Shown here one piece after another: positions 56,531 to 64,000 of a stretch of 64,000 bases of DNA. The translations under genes were made by a program, and so were the position numbers. Positions within the stretch are counted from its first letter, which is position 1, and every line of letters begins with the position of its first letter. The DNA lies in assembly GCF_022747945.1 (NCBI RefSeq), contig NZ_JALDST010000001.1, positions 372,001 through 436,000 of the forward strand, given 5' to 3'. The stretch is from Micromonospora sp. R77 (lineage in GTDB: Bacteria > Actinomycetota > Actinomycetes > Mycobacteriales > Micromonosporaceae). Below the pieces are notes generated by a model, which worked only from the letters and a program-made list of their open reading frames with translations, did no database searches and was not told where the DNA came from.

Positions 56531-57889
56531 TCAGAACAGCGTCCGGCCCACCATCATGAGGTGCCCGAAGGTGCCGAAGACGCCGATCGTCAGCGGTGCG
56601 ATCGCCATCGCGGCCCCGGCTCCGACGACCTCGGAGCGGCTACGGCGGATCGGCGGTTTCGGCCCGGAGCCGGTGTGCTTCCGGCGCGGTGGGATCAGCA
56701 CGCTCATGCCGACACCGACCAGCACCACCGCGAGCGCGATGCCCACGAGCAGCGACGAGGCGCCGGCACCGCCCATCGACTTCGTCCCTGCGGCCAGCAG
56801 GCCGAAGACACCGGCGGCGGTCGCGACGGACAGCATCCACAGCTCGGCCGTGAAGGCGGCGCCCCTGCTGCGCGCGAAGAGAGCCAGGCAGCAGATGCCC
56901 CCCAGCACGACGGCGAACGTACGCCCGGAGAGCGCCAGCACCGGCAGGGCGATGCAGAGCGCCACGATCGGCCCGCCCATGACGACCGCGGTGACCTGGG
57001 CGGAGCGGTCGACGAGCCCGGTGGTGGCCTCGGCGAACGCCTGCCGGCCGCGGGGAAGCTTCTGACCCCACGCGGTGACGGTGGCGGCGAGCCGGCGCGA
57101 CATGGCCAGCATGCCGATGGCGACGGCGGCGACGACGGCGCTGGCCTCGACGGCGTCCGCCTCCAGACCACCGGTGAGCGCCACCACGCCGGCGCCGACG
57201 GCGAGGGACAGCTCGACGGCGATGAGGAGCACGTCGCCGAACATGGCGACGGCCATGAGCATCGCGGTGTTGGCGCCGACGGCGGCGCCGGACCACGCGG
57301 AGAAGCCGAGGCCCTCGGCGACGAGGCTGCCGGCGGCGGCCAGCGCCGGCACGGCGGTCAGCGCCATCAGCTGGATGAGCACCGGTGGGGTGGCCGATTC
57401 CTTCTGGCGTACTCCCCACGCCGCCCCCAGCAGCACGAGGCCACCGACGGTGAGGCCGATCGCCGCTCCGGTGTCGGCGTCGTGGCGGAAGCCGACCAGC
57501 ACCGCCGCGGCCAGCAGCAGCAGCAGGCCGATGCCGGTGACGACCGGGCCGGGGTGCACCGAGCTCAGCCGCAGCTCCTCGGTCTCCTCGGCGACGATCT
57601 CGTCGATCTCCTTGACGATGGGCGCGTCGACCGGGCCGTCCGCCAGGTCGTAGAGGTAGAGGACGTCGCCGTCGACGACGCCGGCCTGGAGCAGGCTGGT
57701 GTCGAGGGCGAACGGGCCGGTGTCGGGCCGGGACAGCGTCCACACGGGTGGAAGCTGGTCGTTGCCGTCCTGGCCGCACACGGCGGCGAGTCGCGGGGTG
57801 AACTCGCCGAGCGGGCTCAGCGACGGGAGGGCGACGTCGGTGCTGCGGTAGGTGCCGACCACAGTGACGCGGGTCTGTTCGTTGGCCAT
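56531..57889 (-). CDS. eccD: EccD-like ESX membrane protein
   Basis: ATG 57889 gives 452 aa. About 110 N-terminal residues form a ubiquitin-like domain (RVTVVGTYRSTDVALPSLSP, VVDGDVLYLYDLADGP), followed by some eleven membrane helices (VVTGIGLLLLLAAAVLVGF, AAIGLTVGGLVLLGAAWG and others). This is the architecture of EccD/YukD-type core components, which line the type VII secretion pore. It starts 7 bp after eccC, so the genes form one operon. An in-frame start at 57967 lies inside eccC. Confidence 0.9.
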   Translation of the reverse strand: MANEQTRVTVVGTYRSTDVALPSLSPLGEFTPRLAAVCGQDGNDQLPPVWTLSRPDTGPFALDTSLLQAGVVDGDVLYLYDLADGPVDAPIVKEIDEIVAEETEELRLSSVHPGPVVTGIGLLLLLAAAVLVGFRHDADTGAAIGLTVGGLVLLGAAWGVRQKESATPPVLIQLMALTAVPALAAAGSLVAEGLGFSAWSGAAVGANTAMLMAVAMFGDVLLIAVELSLAVGAGVVALTGGLEADAVEASAVVAAVAIGMLAMSRRLAATVTAWGQKLPRGRQAFAEATTGLVDRSAQVTAVVMGGPIVALCIALPVLALSGRTFAVVLGGICCLALFARSRGAAFTAELWMLSVATAAGVFGLLAAGTKSMGGAGASSLLVGIALAVVLVGVGMSVLIPPRRKHTGSGPKPPIRRSRSEVVGAGAAMAIAPLTIGVFGTFGHLMMVGRTLF

Positions 57890-57896
57890 GACGGGT

Positions 57897-60800
57897 CTAC
57901 CCCTGGGTGGTCTCGGTGAGGGCGGTCTGGATGAGGCGGTTGGGCTGGCCCCGGCGGACGAGCACACCCCGCCCCGGGGGCCGCTGCGCCGCGCGTTCGT
58001 CGCCGAGCACGATCCCTTCCTTCGGATCGCCCGAGAGGATGAGGCCGCCGCAGCCCATGTCCCGAATGCGGGTGGTGAGCGTGTCGGACATGCCGCTGCG
58101 GACCATCCCGGCGACCCGGCGGGCGAGGACCAGGTGCAGGCCGACCTCGCGGGCCTGCGGGACGAACGGCAGCAGCGGCGCGAGGACGCTCTGCGGGCCG
58201 ACGATCAGGTCGTAGTCGTCGACGACCACGTAGATCTCGGTGCCCTCCCACCAGTCGCGCGCCTTCAATTGCGCGGGGGTGATGCCGGGCGGAGGTACCC
58301 GCTCCTTGAGCTTCTCCACCACCTGCTGCACGTACACCTGGGCCGTCCCCGCGTCGCCCGCGTACGCCCCGAGGTGTTCCTCCGGCACGGCACCCATCAG
58401 CGTGTGCCGGTAGTCGATGAGCACGACGCGCACGTCGTACGGCGAGGTCCGCTCGACGAGTCCGCTGAGCCAGGTACGCAGCAGCGAACTCTTGCCCGAC
58501 CCGGCGTCGCCGTAGACGAGGAAGTGCGGGTCGCTGCCCTGCAGGTCGAGTCCGACCGCGGAGAGGTCGTGCTCGGCGAGGCCGATCGGTACCGCCTCGC
58601 CGGGCAGCTGCGGCAGTTCGCTCACCAGCACCCGCTGCGGCAGCAGCCGGATCGGCGGTGCGGCCGGCCCGGTCCAGTGCTCGGTCACCTTGGCGAGCGC
58701 CTCTTCCTGGGCCTCGCGCAGGCCGTCGGCGGAGTCGTTGCCGTCGAGGCGGGGCAGGACGAGCTGGAAGAAGACGCCGGGCGCGCTGATGCCCCGGCCG
58801 GCCATGTTGGACGGGATCCTCGCGGCGAGCCGGCGGTGGACGTCGGACTCGGTGGGATCGTTGAGCCGCAGCTCGATGCGGGTGCCGATGCTGTCCCGCA
58901 GGGCGGGCCGGATGTCGTTCCACCGCCCGGAGGTCATGACGAGGTGGACACCGGCACCGAGCCCACGTGCGGCGATCTCGGTGACGTACGCCTCCGCGTT
59001 CTCGAACTCGGCCCGCAGCGCCCCCCAGTTGTCGATCATCAGGAAGACGTCGGCCGCCCGTAGCCCGGCGGGGAGCAGCCCCGCCTGGCGGCGCTCGCGC
59101 AGCTCGGCGATGGACTCGACGCCCAGTTCGCGCATCTGCCGCTCGCGCCGCACGATCAGCGTGCGGATCTCGGCGAACGTGCGATTGACCAGCTCGGGGT
59201 CGTTACGCCCGGCCACAACGCCGACGTGCGGCGCGGAAGCATACGGGTGCAGCGTGCCACCACCGAAGTCGATGCAGTAGAACTGCAGCTCGTCAGGGGT
59301 GTGCGTGAGCATCCCGGACATCATCACGGTGCGCAGGAAGGTGCTGCGGCCGGTGCGCGGGGCGCCCACCGCGGCAAGGTGTCCGTGCACACCGGCGAAG
59401 TCCATCACCAACGTCTCCTGGTCCTGCTTGAGTGGCAGGTCGATGAGACCGATCGGGACGGCGAGTCGGCCGGAGAGCGGCCACAGGCGGGCGGCGTATC
59501 CGCGGCCGGTCTTGGGCGTCGGTCGGCCGACGAGGTGGTCGAGGGCCAGTGCGGCGGGCAGCGGTGGCAGCCACACCTGGTGCGCGGGACTGGCGATCGA
59601 GTGCAGTCGCTCGGCGACGATCTGCAGCTCGGTGGGGCCGGGCCGGGCGGCCAGCTCCGCGAACTCGTCGCTCTCGCGACCGACGACGACGGCGTCGGAG
59701 CGCAGGTCGAACGGCGCGATGGTGGTGTCGCCCGCGCCCATTCCGGCCAGCCGCTCCTCTGGGCTGACGTAGGGGGCGGAGACGTGGGCGACCCGGAACC
59801 GCTGGTAGATCGACTCGTCGACCTTGAGGTACGCGGATCCGGGAATGGACGGCAACTTGTACGCGTCCGTCGTGCCGATCACCGTGCGGCTCTCGGCCGC
59901 GGAGAACGTGCGCAGGCAGATCCGGTACGACAGGTGCGAGTCGAGACCGCGCAGCCTGCCCTCCTCGAGCCGCTGGGTGGCCATCAGCAGATGCATGCCC
60001 AGGGACCGGCCCACCCGGCCGATCTGGACGAACAGGTCGGCGAACTCGGGGCGCCCGGAGAGTAGTTCGCTGAACTCGTCGACGACGATGAGCAGCGTGG
60101 GCAGCGGTTCGAGGGGTTCACCGTCGGCGCCGACGGCACCGGCCGCGCGGCGGATCTGGTACTCGCGTACCGTGTCGATGTTTCCCGCGTCCCGCAGGAT
60201 GTGCTGGCGGCGCTGCTGCTCGCCCATGAGCGCGGCCAGGACACGGTCGATCATCGCCGCGTCGTCGGCGAGGTTGGTGATCAGCCCCGAGACGTGCGGG
60301 AGGTCTCGGAGCGGCGCGAACGCGGCACCGCCCTTGAAGTCGATCAGGACGAACGAGAGCAGCTCCGGCGAGTGTGTCAGCGCCAGGCCGGTGACGAGCG
60401 TCCGCAGCAGCTCCGACTTGCCGGAGCCGGTCGCACCCACGATGAGCCCGTGCGGTCCGGAGCCGCCCTGGCCGGACTCCTTGATGTCCAGCATGACGGT
60501 CTGGCCGTCGCCGTCGGTGCCGATCGGGGCGCGCAGCATGCGCGGGTCCCCCGCTTTGACCCAGCGGCTGGTCACGTCGGCGCGGCCGGGGTCGCTGCCC
60601 AGGACCATCTCACTGAGGGAGCGGGTACGGGTCAGCACCTGCTCCCGCTCGTCGCTCAGCCGTAGCGGGGCGAGGTTGCGGGCGATGAGTTCGGCGAGCT
60701 GCGGGGTCACCTCGTCGGGCCGGCACCGGTGTGCGGGGGTGACCACCGCCGCGAGGTTGCCCTCGCTGACGATGTGCCCCTCGTGGTCGAAGCGGATGCG

Positions 60801-61913
60801 CAGGTCGACGCGGCTCGGCTCGTCCTGCTCGCGCTGGCTGAGGAAGACCAGCGTGATGCCGAGCTGGTGACCGGCGGCCTGGAGCAGCGCCTTCATCAGC
60901 TCGGAGCGGCCCCACTCGGAGAAGGGCGCGAACCCGGTGAAGAGCACGACCAGGCGGCGCTGCCTGGCGTCGTCGGAGCGCTCGCCGCTGAGCATGTTGC
61001 GCCGGCTGATCTGCTGCTCGTTGCGCTTGGCCAGCTCACCGGCGAGGAACGCGCCGAGCACCTCGGGGTCCTCGGCGACCAGCGACACCGTGCCACTCTC
61101 GCCTCGTGCGTCGGGCTCGAACGTGTGCGGGAGCCACTTGGTCCACTCCCACTGCTCGGCCCCGGAGGTCTCCACGGCGATGGTGACGTCGTCCGGCGCG
61201 TGCAGCACGCCGATCTGGGTGAGCATGGCCCGGGCGAGGGTGTCCGTCTGTGGTGGGCTGCCCACGACGCTGAGCACGCCGGCGCGACCCACGTCGATGA
61301 TCATCGGCTGCGCCGCGACGTGGCCCATCCGGTCGATGAGCCGGTGTGCGGCCTGCAGCGACTCCCAGTCGTAGTCGCCCAGCGGGTCCATGTTGGGGTC
61401 CAGCCCCAGCGGGGTGGCGAGCCGGACCGCACCGTGACCGATGCGTACGCGCAGGAAATCCTCGTCGCTCTGCCGCCGCTCCCACACCCGGTGCCGGTTG
61501 GTGCTGATCGACCACAGCCGGTGCGGATCGGGGTCGGCAAGCATCGTGACGGTGCGCTGGGCGGTCGCGACCTCGCGCGCCTCGTCACGGGCCAACGCGA
61601 GGTGGCGGCGGTAGCGGGTGCGGGCCTTGCGGGCCTGCCGACCGTTGGTGCTGCGCTGCGACATCCGCATGCCGATGACCGCACCGGTGGAGGTCAGGAA
61701 GAACAACACACCGATGATGATCAGTGCGGGCTTTCCGAACGTCACCATGTAGGCGGCCATACCGACACTGGACAGCAGCGGAAGCAGCAGGGTCCAGGCG
61801 TTGTTCGCCGGGTTCTCCTTGGGCGGCTCCGGCGGGTTCGGCAGCGTGACCTGCTGCGAGGGGAGCTGCGGCAACAGCATCCGCGCGGGGCGGTGGAACG
61901 CCAGGCGGCTCAT
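57897..61913 (-). CDS. eccC: EccC-type FtsK/SpoIIIE ATPase
   Basis: ATG 61913 gives 1338 aa, normal for a fused EccC; the open frame upstream is out of register with the EccA-like gene. Two N-terminal membrane helices (WTLLLPLLSSVGMAAYMV, ALIIIGVLFFLTSTGAVIG) are followed by three ATPase domains with P-loops at about residue 493 (GATGSGKSELLR), 848 (GAPRTGRSTFLR) and 1133 (GDAGSGKSSLLR). Domain 1 has a clear Walker B in FVLIDFKGG. In domain 2 the P-loop lysine is replaced by arginine, consistent with the degenerate second domain of this family. EccC recognises substrates and powers secretion. It lies 8 bp after the EccA-like gene. Confidence 0.95.
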   Translation of the reverse strand: MSRLAFHRPARMLLPQLPSQQVTLPNPPEPPKENPANNAWTLLLPLLSSVGMAAYMVTFGKPALIIIGVLFFLTSTGAVIGMRMSQRSTNGRQARKARTRYRRHLALARDEAREVATAQRTVTMLADPDPHRLWSISTNRHRVWERRQSDEDFLRVRIGHGAVRLATPLGLDPNMDPLGDYDWESLQAAHRLIDRMGHVAAQPMIIDVGRAGVLSVVGSPPQTDTLARAMLTQIGVLHAPDDVTIAVETSGAEQWEWTKWLPHTFEPDARGESGTVSLVAEDPEVLGAFLAGELAKRNEQQISRRNMLSGERSDDARQRRLVVLFTGFAPFSEWGRSELMKALLQAAGHQLGITLVFLSQREQDEPSRVDLRIRFDHEGHIVSEGNLAAVVTPAHRCRPDEVTPQLAELIARNLAPLRLSDEREQVLTRTRSLSEMVLGSDPGRADVTSRWVKAGDPRMLRAPIGTDGDGQTVMLDIKESGQGGSGPHGLIVGATGSGKSELLRTLVTGLALTHSPELLSFVLIDFKGGAAFAPLRDLPHVSGLITNLADDAAMIDRVLAALMGEQQRRQHILRDAGNIDTVREYQIRRAAGAVGADGEPLEPLPTLLIVVDEFSELLSGRPEFADLFVQIGRVGRSLGMHLLMATQRLEEGRLRGLDSHLSYRICLRTFSAAESRTVIGTTDAYKLPSIPGSAYLKVDESIYQRFRVAHVSAPYVSPEERLAGMGAGDTTIAPFDLRSDAVVVGRESDEFAELAARPGPTELQIVAERLHSIASPAHQVWLPPLPAALALDHLVGRPTPKTGRGYAARLWPLSGRLAVPIGLIDLPLKQDQETLVMDFAGVHGHLAAVGAPRTGRSTFLRTVMMSGMLTHTPDELQFYCIDFGGGTLHPYASAPHVGVVAGRNDPELVNRTFAEIRTLIVRRERQMRELGVESIAELRERRQAGLLPAGLRAADVFLMIDNWGALRAEFENAEAYVTEIAARGLGAGVHLVMTSGRWNDIRPALRDSIGTRIELRLNDPTESDVHRRLAARIPSNMAGRGISAPGVFFQLVLPRLDGNDSADGLREAQEEALAKVTEHWTGPAAPPIRLLPQRVLVSELPQLPGEAVPIGLAEHDLSAVGLDLQGSDPHFLVYGDAGSGKSSLLRTWLSGLVERTSPYDVRVVLIDYRHTLMGAVPEEHLGAYAGDAGTAQVYVQQVVEKLKERVPPPGITPAQLKARDWWEGTEIYVVVDDYDLIVGPQSVLAPLLPFVPQAREVGLHLVLARRVAGMVRSGMSDTLTTRIRDMGCGGLILSGDPKEGIVLGDERAAQRPPGRGVLVRRGQPNRLIQTALTETTQG

Positions 61914-61921
61914 CGGGCTCC

Positions 61922-64000
61922 TCAGCCTCGGACGTCGAAGGCGATGTCGGTCAGGTCGGCGGCTTCCAGGGTGCTCAGCTGCTCGTCGCTCGGGTCGTCC
62001 AGCTCGGCGACCCGCCCGGCGTGGTTCTCGGTCATCTCCTGGAACACCTTGCGAGCGAACCGGCCGTTGCCGAAGCCCTCGCCGCGGTCGACCGTGACGA
62101 AGTAGCGGGCCAGGCTCGCGCGGGCCGCGTCGGACAGCCGGTAGTCGTGGTCGCTCGCCTGCTTGTCGACGATCCGCACCAACTCGGTCTCGTCGTAGTC
62201 GTCGAAGGTGAGGGTGCGGGAGAAGCGCGACGACAGGCCGGGGTTGGCGCCGATGAAGCGGTTCATCTGGTCGGGATAGCCGGCGACGATCACCACCACC
62301 TCCTCCCGATGGTCCTCCATCAACTTCACGAGCGTCGCGATGGCCTCGTTGCCGAAGTCGTTGCCCTGCCCTTCGGGCACGAGAGCGTAGGCCTCGTCGA
62401 TGAACAGGACCCCGCCGAGCGCACGCTGGAATGCGGCCTGCGTCTTGGGAGCGGTGTGTCCGACGTACTCGCCGACCAGCATGCTGCGGTCGACCTCGAC
62501 GAGGTGGCCGCTGGTGAGCATGCCGAGGGCCGCCAACAGTTGGCCGTAGAGGCGGGCGACGGTCGTCTTGCCCGTGCCGGGGTTGCCGGCGAACACCAGG
62601 TGGCGTGACATGGGCGGTGGTGCCAGCCCGGCTTCGCGGCGGCGCTTCACGAGGTGCATCAGCTTGACCATCGTGCCCACGTCCCGCTTGACGCCGGTCA
62701 GACCGATGAGCTCGTTGAGCTGGTCGAGCAGCGGCTGCAACGCGTTCTCCGGCGTCTCGGTCGGCGGTTCCCCGCCGGTCCCGTCCTTCTTCGTCGCTGT
62801 TCGGGCGACCGCCGGCACCGTCTCCGCCGTCGCGGGCCACACCGGGGACCCCACCCGCTCGCTGTGACAGGCCTCGAAGACCGGGGCGGCGTCGTCCGCC
62901 AGGCTGACGTCCTCGTCGGCGTCCCGAACGGCGCAGCGGCGCAGCACGGGGTCGGCCGCAGCGCCAACGTGGATCGCCGGGTAGCCGGTACGCGAGATGC
63001 TGACGTCCTCGGCCTCACCGTGCGCGCCCGCGGCGAAGTAGAGGCCGTTCTTCCGGACGTCGGTGATCGACACGCGGCGCAGCACGGGGCGGGCATCCGT
63101 CCACACCGCGAGCCCGCTCCCCCCGACCGTGTCGATCTCGCAGTCCTCGAGCACCGGCTCGGCGTCGGCGTCCAGGAAGACACCCGCCGCCCCGCAGCGT
63201 GCCACCGTCGACCTGAGCAGGGTCGGTGCCGAGCCGGCCGCGATCTCCACGCCGGTGTGGGCGATGTCGCGCACGGTGCAGCCGGCGAGCAGAGCCCGGT
63301 GCGGGGTGTCCACGCGCAGGCCGGTGCCGCAGTTGGTGATCGTCACCGCGCGCAGGACGGCGTCAGCCGCGTCGTCGACCTGCACGCCGACGAGTTCGGC
63401 GTGGTCGATGCCGGTGTCACTCGCGTAGAGCATCGCGCGACCGGAGGCCCGGATGCCGAGCTCGGCGGTCACGGCCACGGCGACGCCCAACAGGGTCACC
63501 GCCGCCGTGCCGGTGAGATGCACGGCGGTGAAGCCGCACTCACGCACCTGCGCGTCGCGCAGCTGCAGGTGGCTGTCGTCGACCGCGAAGACGCCGTTGG
63601 CCTTCGAGCCGGTCAGCGACCCGCCACGCCAGCGCACCTGGGCTTGGTCGCGCAGCGCCACGCCGGTCTGGGCGCTGTTGGTGACGCGCGCCGAGCGGAC
63701 CGCCAGCCGGCTGTCCTGCACGGCCAGTACGCCCGCGCTGCCCGCCCGGTCGAGGGCGCTGTCGTCGAGCAGCGTCGCCGACTCGCCGCCGGTCACGATG
63801 CCCGCGGCCCCGGTGCGGCTGATCTCGCACCGTCGCACCACGACTCCCCCGGTCGGGCCCGGTTCGGCGGGTACCAGGTCGTCGGGGCGGCCGGGGCGCA
63901 GCGCGGGCCACCAGTCGGCGCCGAGGCCGCCGCTGCCGAGGACGCGTACGCCGTCGCCACCGACGTCGTGGATGTGGCTGTCGAGCAGGCGCAGCGCGGC
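61922..64000 (-). CDS. EccA-like AAA+ ATPase fused to a parallel beta-helix (5' end missing)
   Basis: The frame is open to the right edge of the window, so the N-terminus is not seen. The visible N-terminal 370 or so residues are repeats of about 22-24 aa with a V..C.I....G.GI pattern (DSRLAVRSARVTNSAQTGVA, ADPVLRRCAVRDADEDVSLA), a right-handed parallel beta-helix. The C-terminal part is a CbxX/CfqX-type AAA+ domain with Walker A FAGNPGTGKTTVARLYGQL, Walker B GGVLFIDEAYALVPEG and SRFSRTLTFDDYDETEL. EccA proteins act in the cytosol on ESX substrates. Mycobacterial EccA has a TPR-like N-terminal domain; here the beta-helix takes that place. Confidence 0.9.
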   Translation of the reverse strand, partial: AALRLLDSHIHDVGGDGVRVLGSGGLGADWWPALRPGRPDDLVPAEPGPTGGVVVRRCEISRTGAAGIVTGGESATLLDDSALDRAGSAGVLAVQDSRLAVRSARVTNSAQTGVALRDQAQVRWRGGSLTGSKANGVFAVDDSHLQLRDAQVRECGFTAVHLTGTAAVTLLGVAVAVTAELGIRASGRAMLYASDTGIDHAELVGVQVDDAADAVLRAVTITNCGTGLRVDTPHRALLAGCTVRDIAHTGVEIAAGSAPTLLRSTVARCGAAGVFLDADAEPVLEDCEIDTVGGSGLAVWTDARPVLRRVSITDVRKNGLYFAAGAHGEAEDVSISRTGYPAIHVGAAADPVLRRCAVRDADEDVSLADDAAPVFEACHSERVGSPVWPATAETVPAVARTATKKDGTGGEPPTETPENALQPLLDQLNELIGLTGVKRDVGTMVKLMHLVKRRREAGLAPPPMSRHLVFAGNPGTGKTTVARLYGQLLAALGMLTSGHLVEVDRSMLVGEYVGHTAPKTQAAFQRALGGVLFIDEAYALVPEGQGNDFGNEAIATLVKLMEDHREEVVVIVAGYPDQMNRFIGANPGLSSRFSRTLTFDDYDETELVRIVDKQASDHDYRLSDAARASLARYFVTVDRGEGFGNGRFARKVFQEMTENHAGRVAELDDPSDEQLSTLEAADLTDIAFDVRG

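Overview
The window is high-GC DNA with strong G/C bias at third codon positions and mostly GTG or ATG starts behind GGAGG-type ribosome sites. It carries a type VII (ESX-like) secretion locus of the actinobacterial kind, ECF sigma factors and RskA-like membrane anti-sigma proteins. This points to a filamentous actinomycete, plausibly of the Micromonosporaceae; no rRNA or tRNA is present to settle the genus.

Layout. Positions 1-6.7 kb are an accessory zone: a truncated hypothetical gene, an IS5-type transposase relic, a YCII/DGPF protein with its SigJ-like sigma factor, a complete IS701-family element with CTAG target duplication and a possible -1 frameshift, and a divergent dialkylglycine decarboxylase / LysR pair (dgdA-dgdR). 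Positions 7-44.3 kb are dominated by a repeated two-gene module: a partner of about 740-770 aa followed by a giant protein of 2496, 2663 or 3264 aa. Copy A (minus strand) has an intact giant but only a frameshifted 3' stub of its partner. Copies B and C (plus strand) are intact. A fourth giant is hinted at by a short C-terminal relic near 44.3 kb. Between B and C lies a partly mirror-symmetric block: two paralogous LLM flavin oxidoreductases at its edges, two RskA-like anti-sigma proteins each preceded by a 51-codon ORF, and a LuxR-type regulator. An immunity-like gene sits between A and B.

Positions 44.6-51.5 kb are a compact minus-strand operon for PTS uptake and catabolism of a hexitol-like sugar: DeoR regulator, PfkB kinase, mannitol-family EIIC, EIIB and EIIA, a zinc dehydrogenase, HPr and Enzyme I. 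Positions 51.7-64 kb carry an ECF sigma factor and then the ESX-like locus on the minus strand. Reading in transcription order, this is an EccA-like AAA+ protein fused to a beta-helix (cut by the window edge), EccC, EccD, a protein of YD-like repeats with a WXG100-like tail, two WXG100 proteins, and a YbaB-like protein. A second, broken copy of the LuxR-type regulator lies inside this locus.

How it may fit together (inference): the regulator paralogue links the giant-protein island to the secretion locus, and the giants have the architecture of large multi-domain effectors, so the island may encode secreted or surface effectors with partner proteins. No function of the giants can be read directly from the sequence; their modular relationship to each other is the firmest observation.
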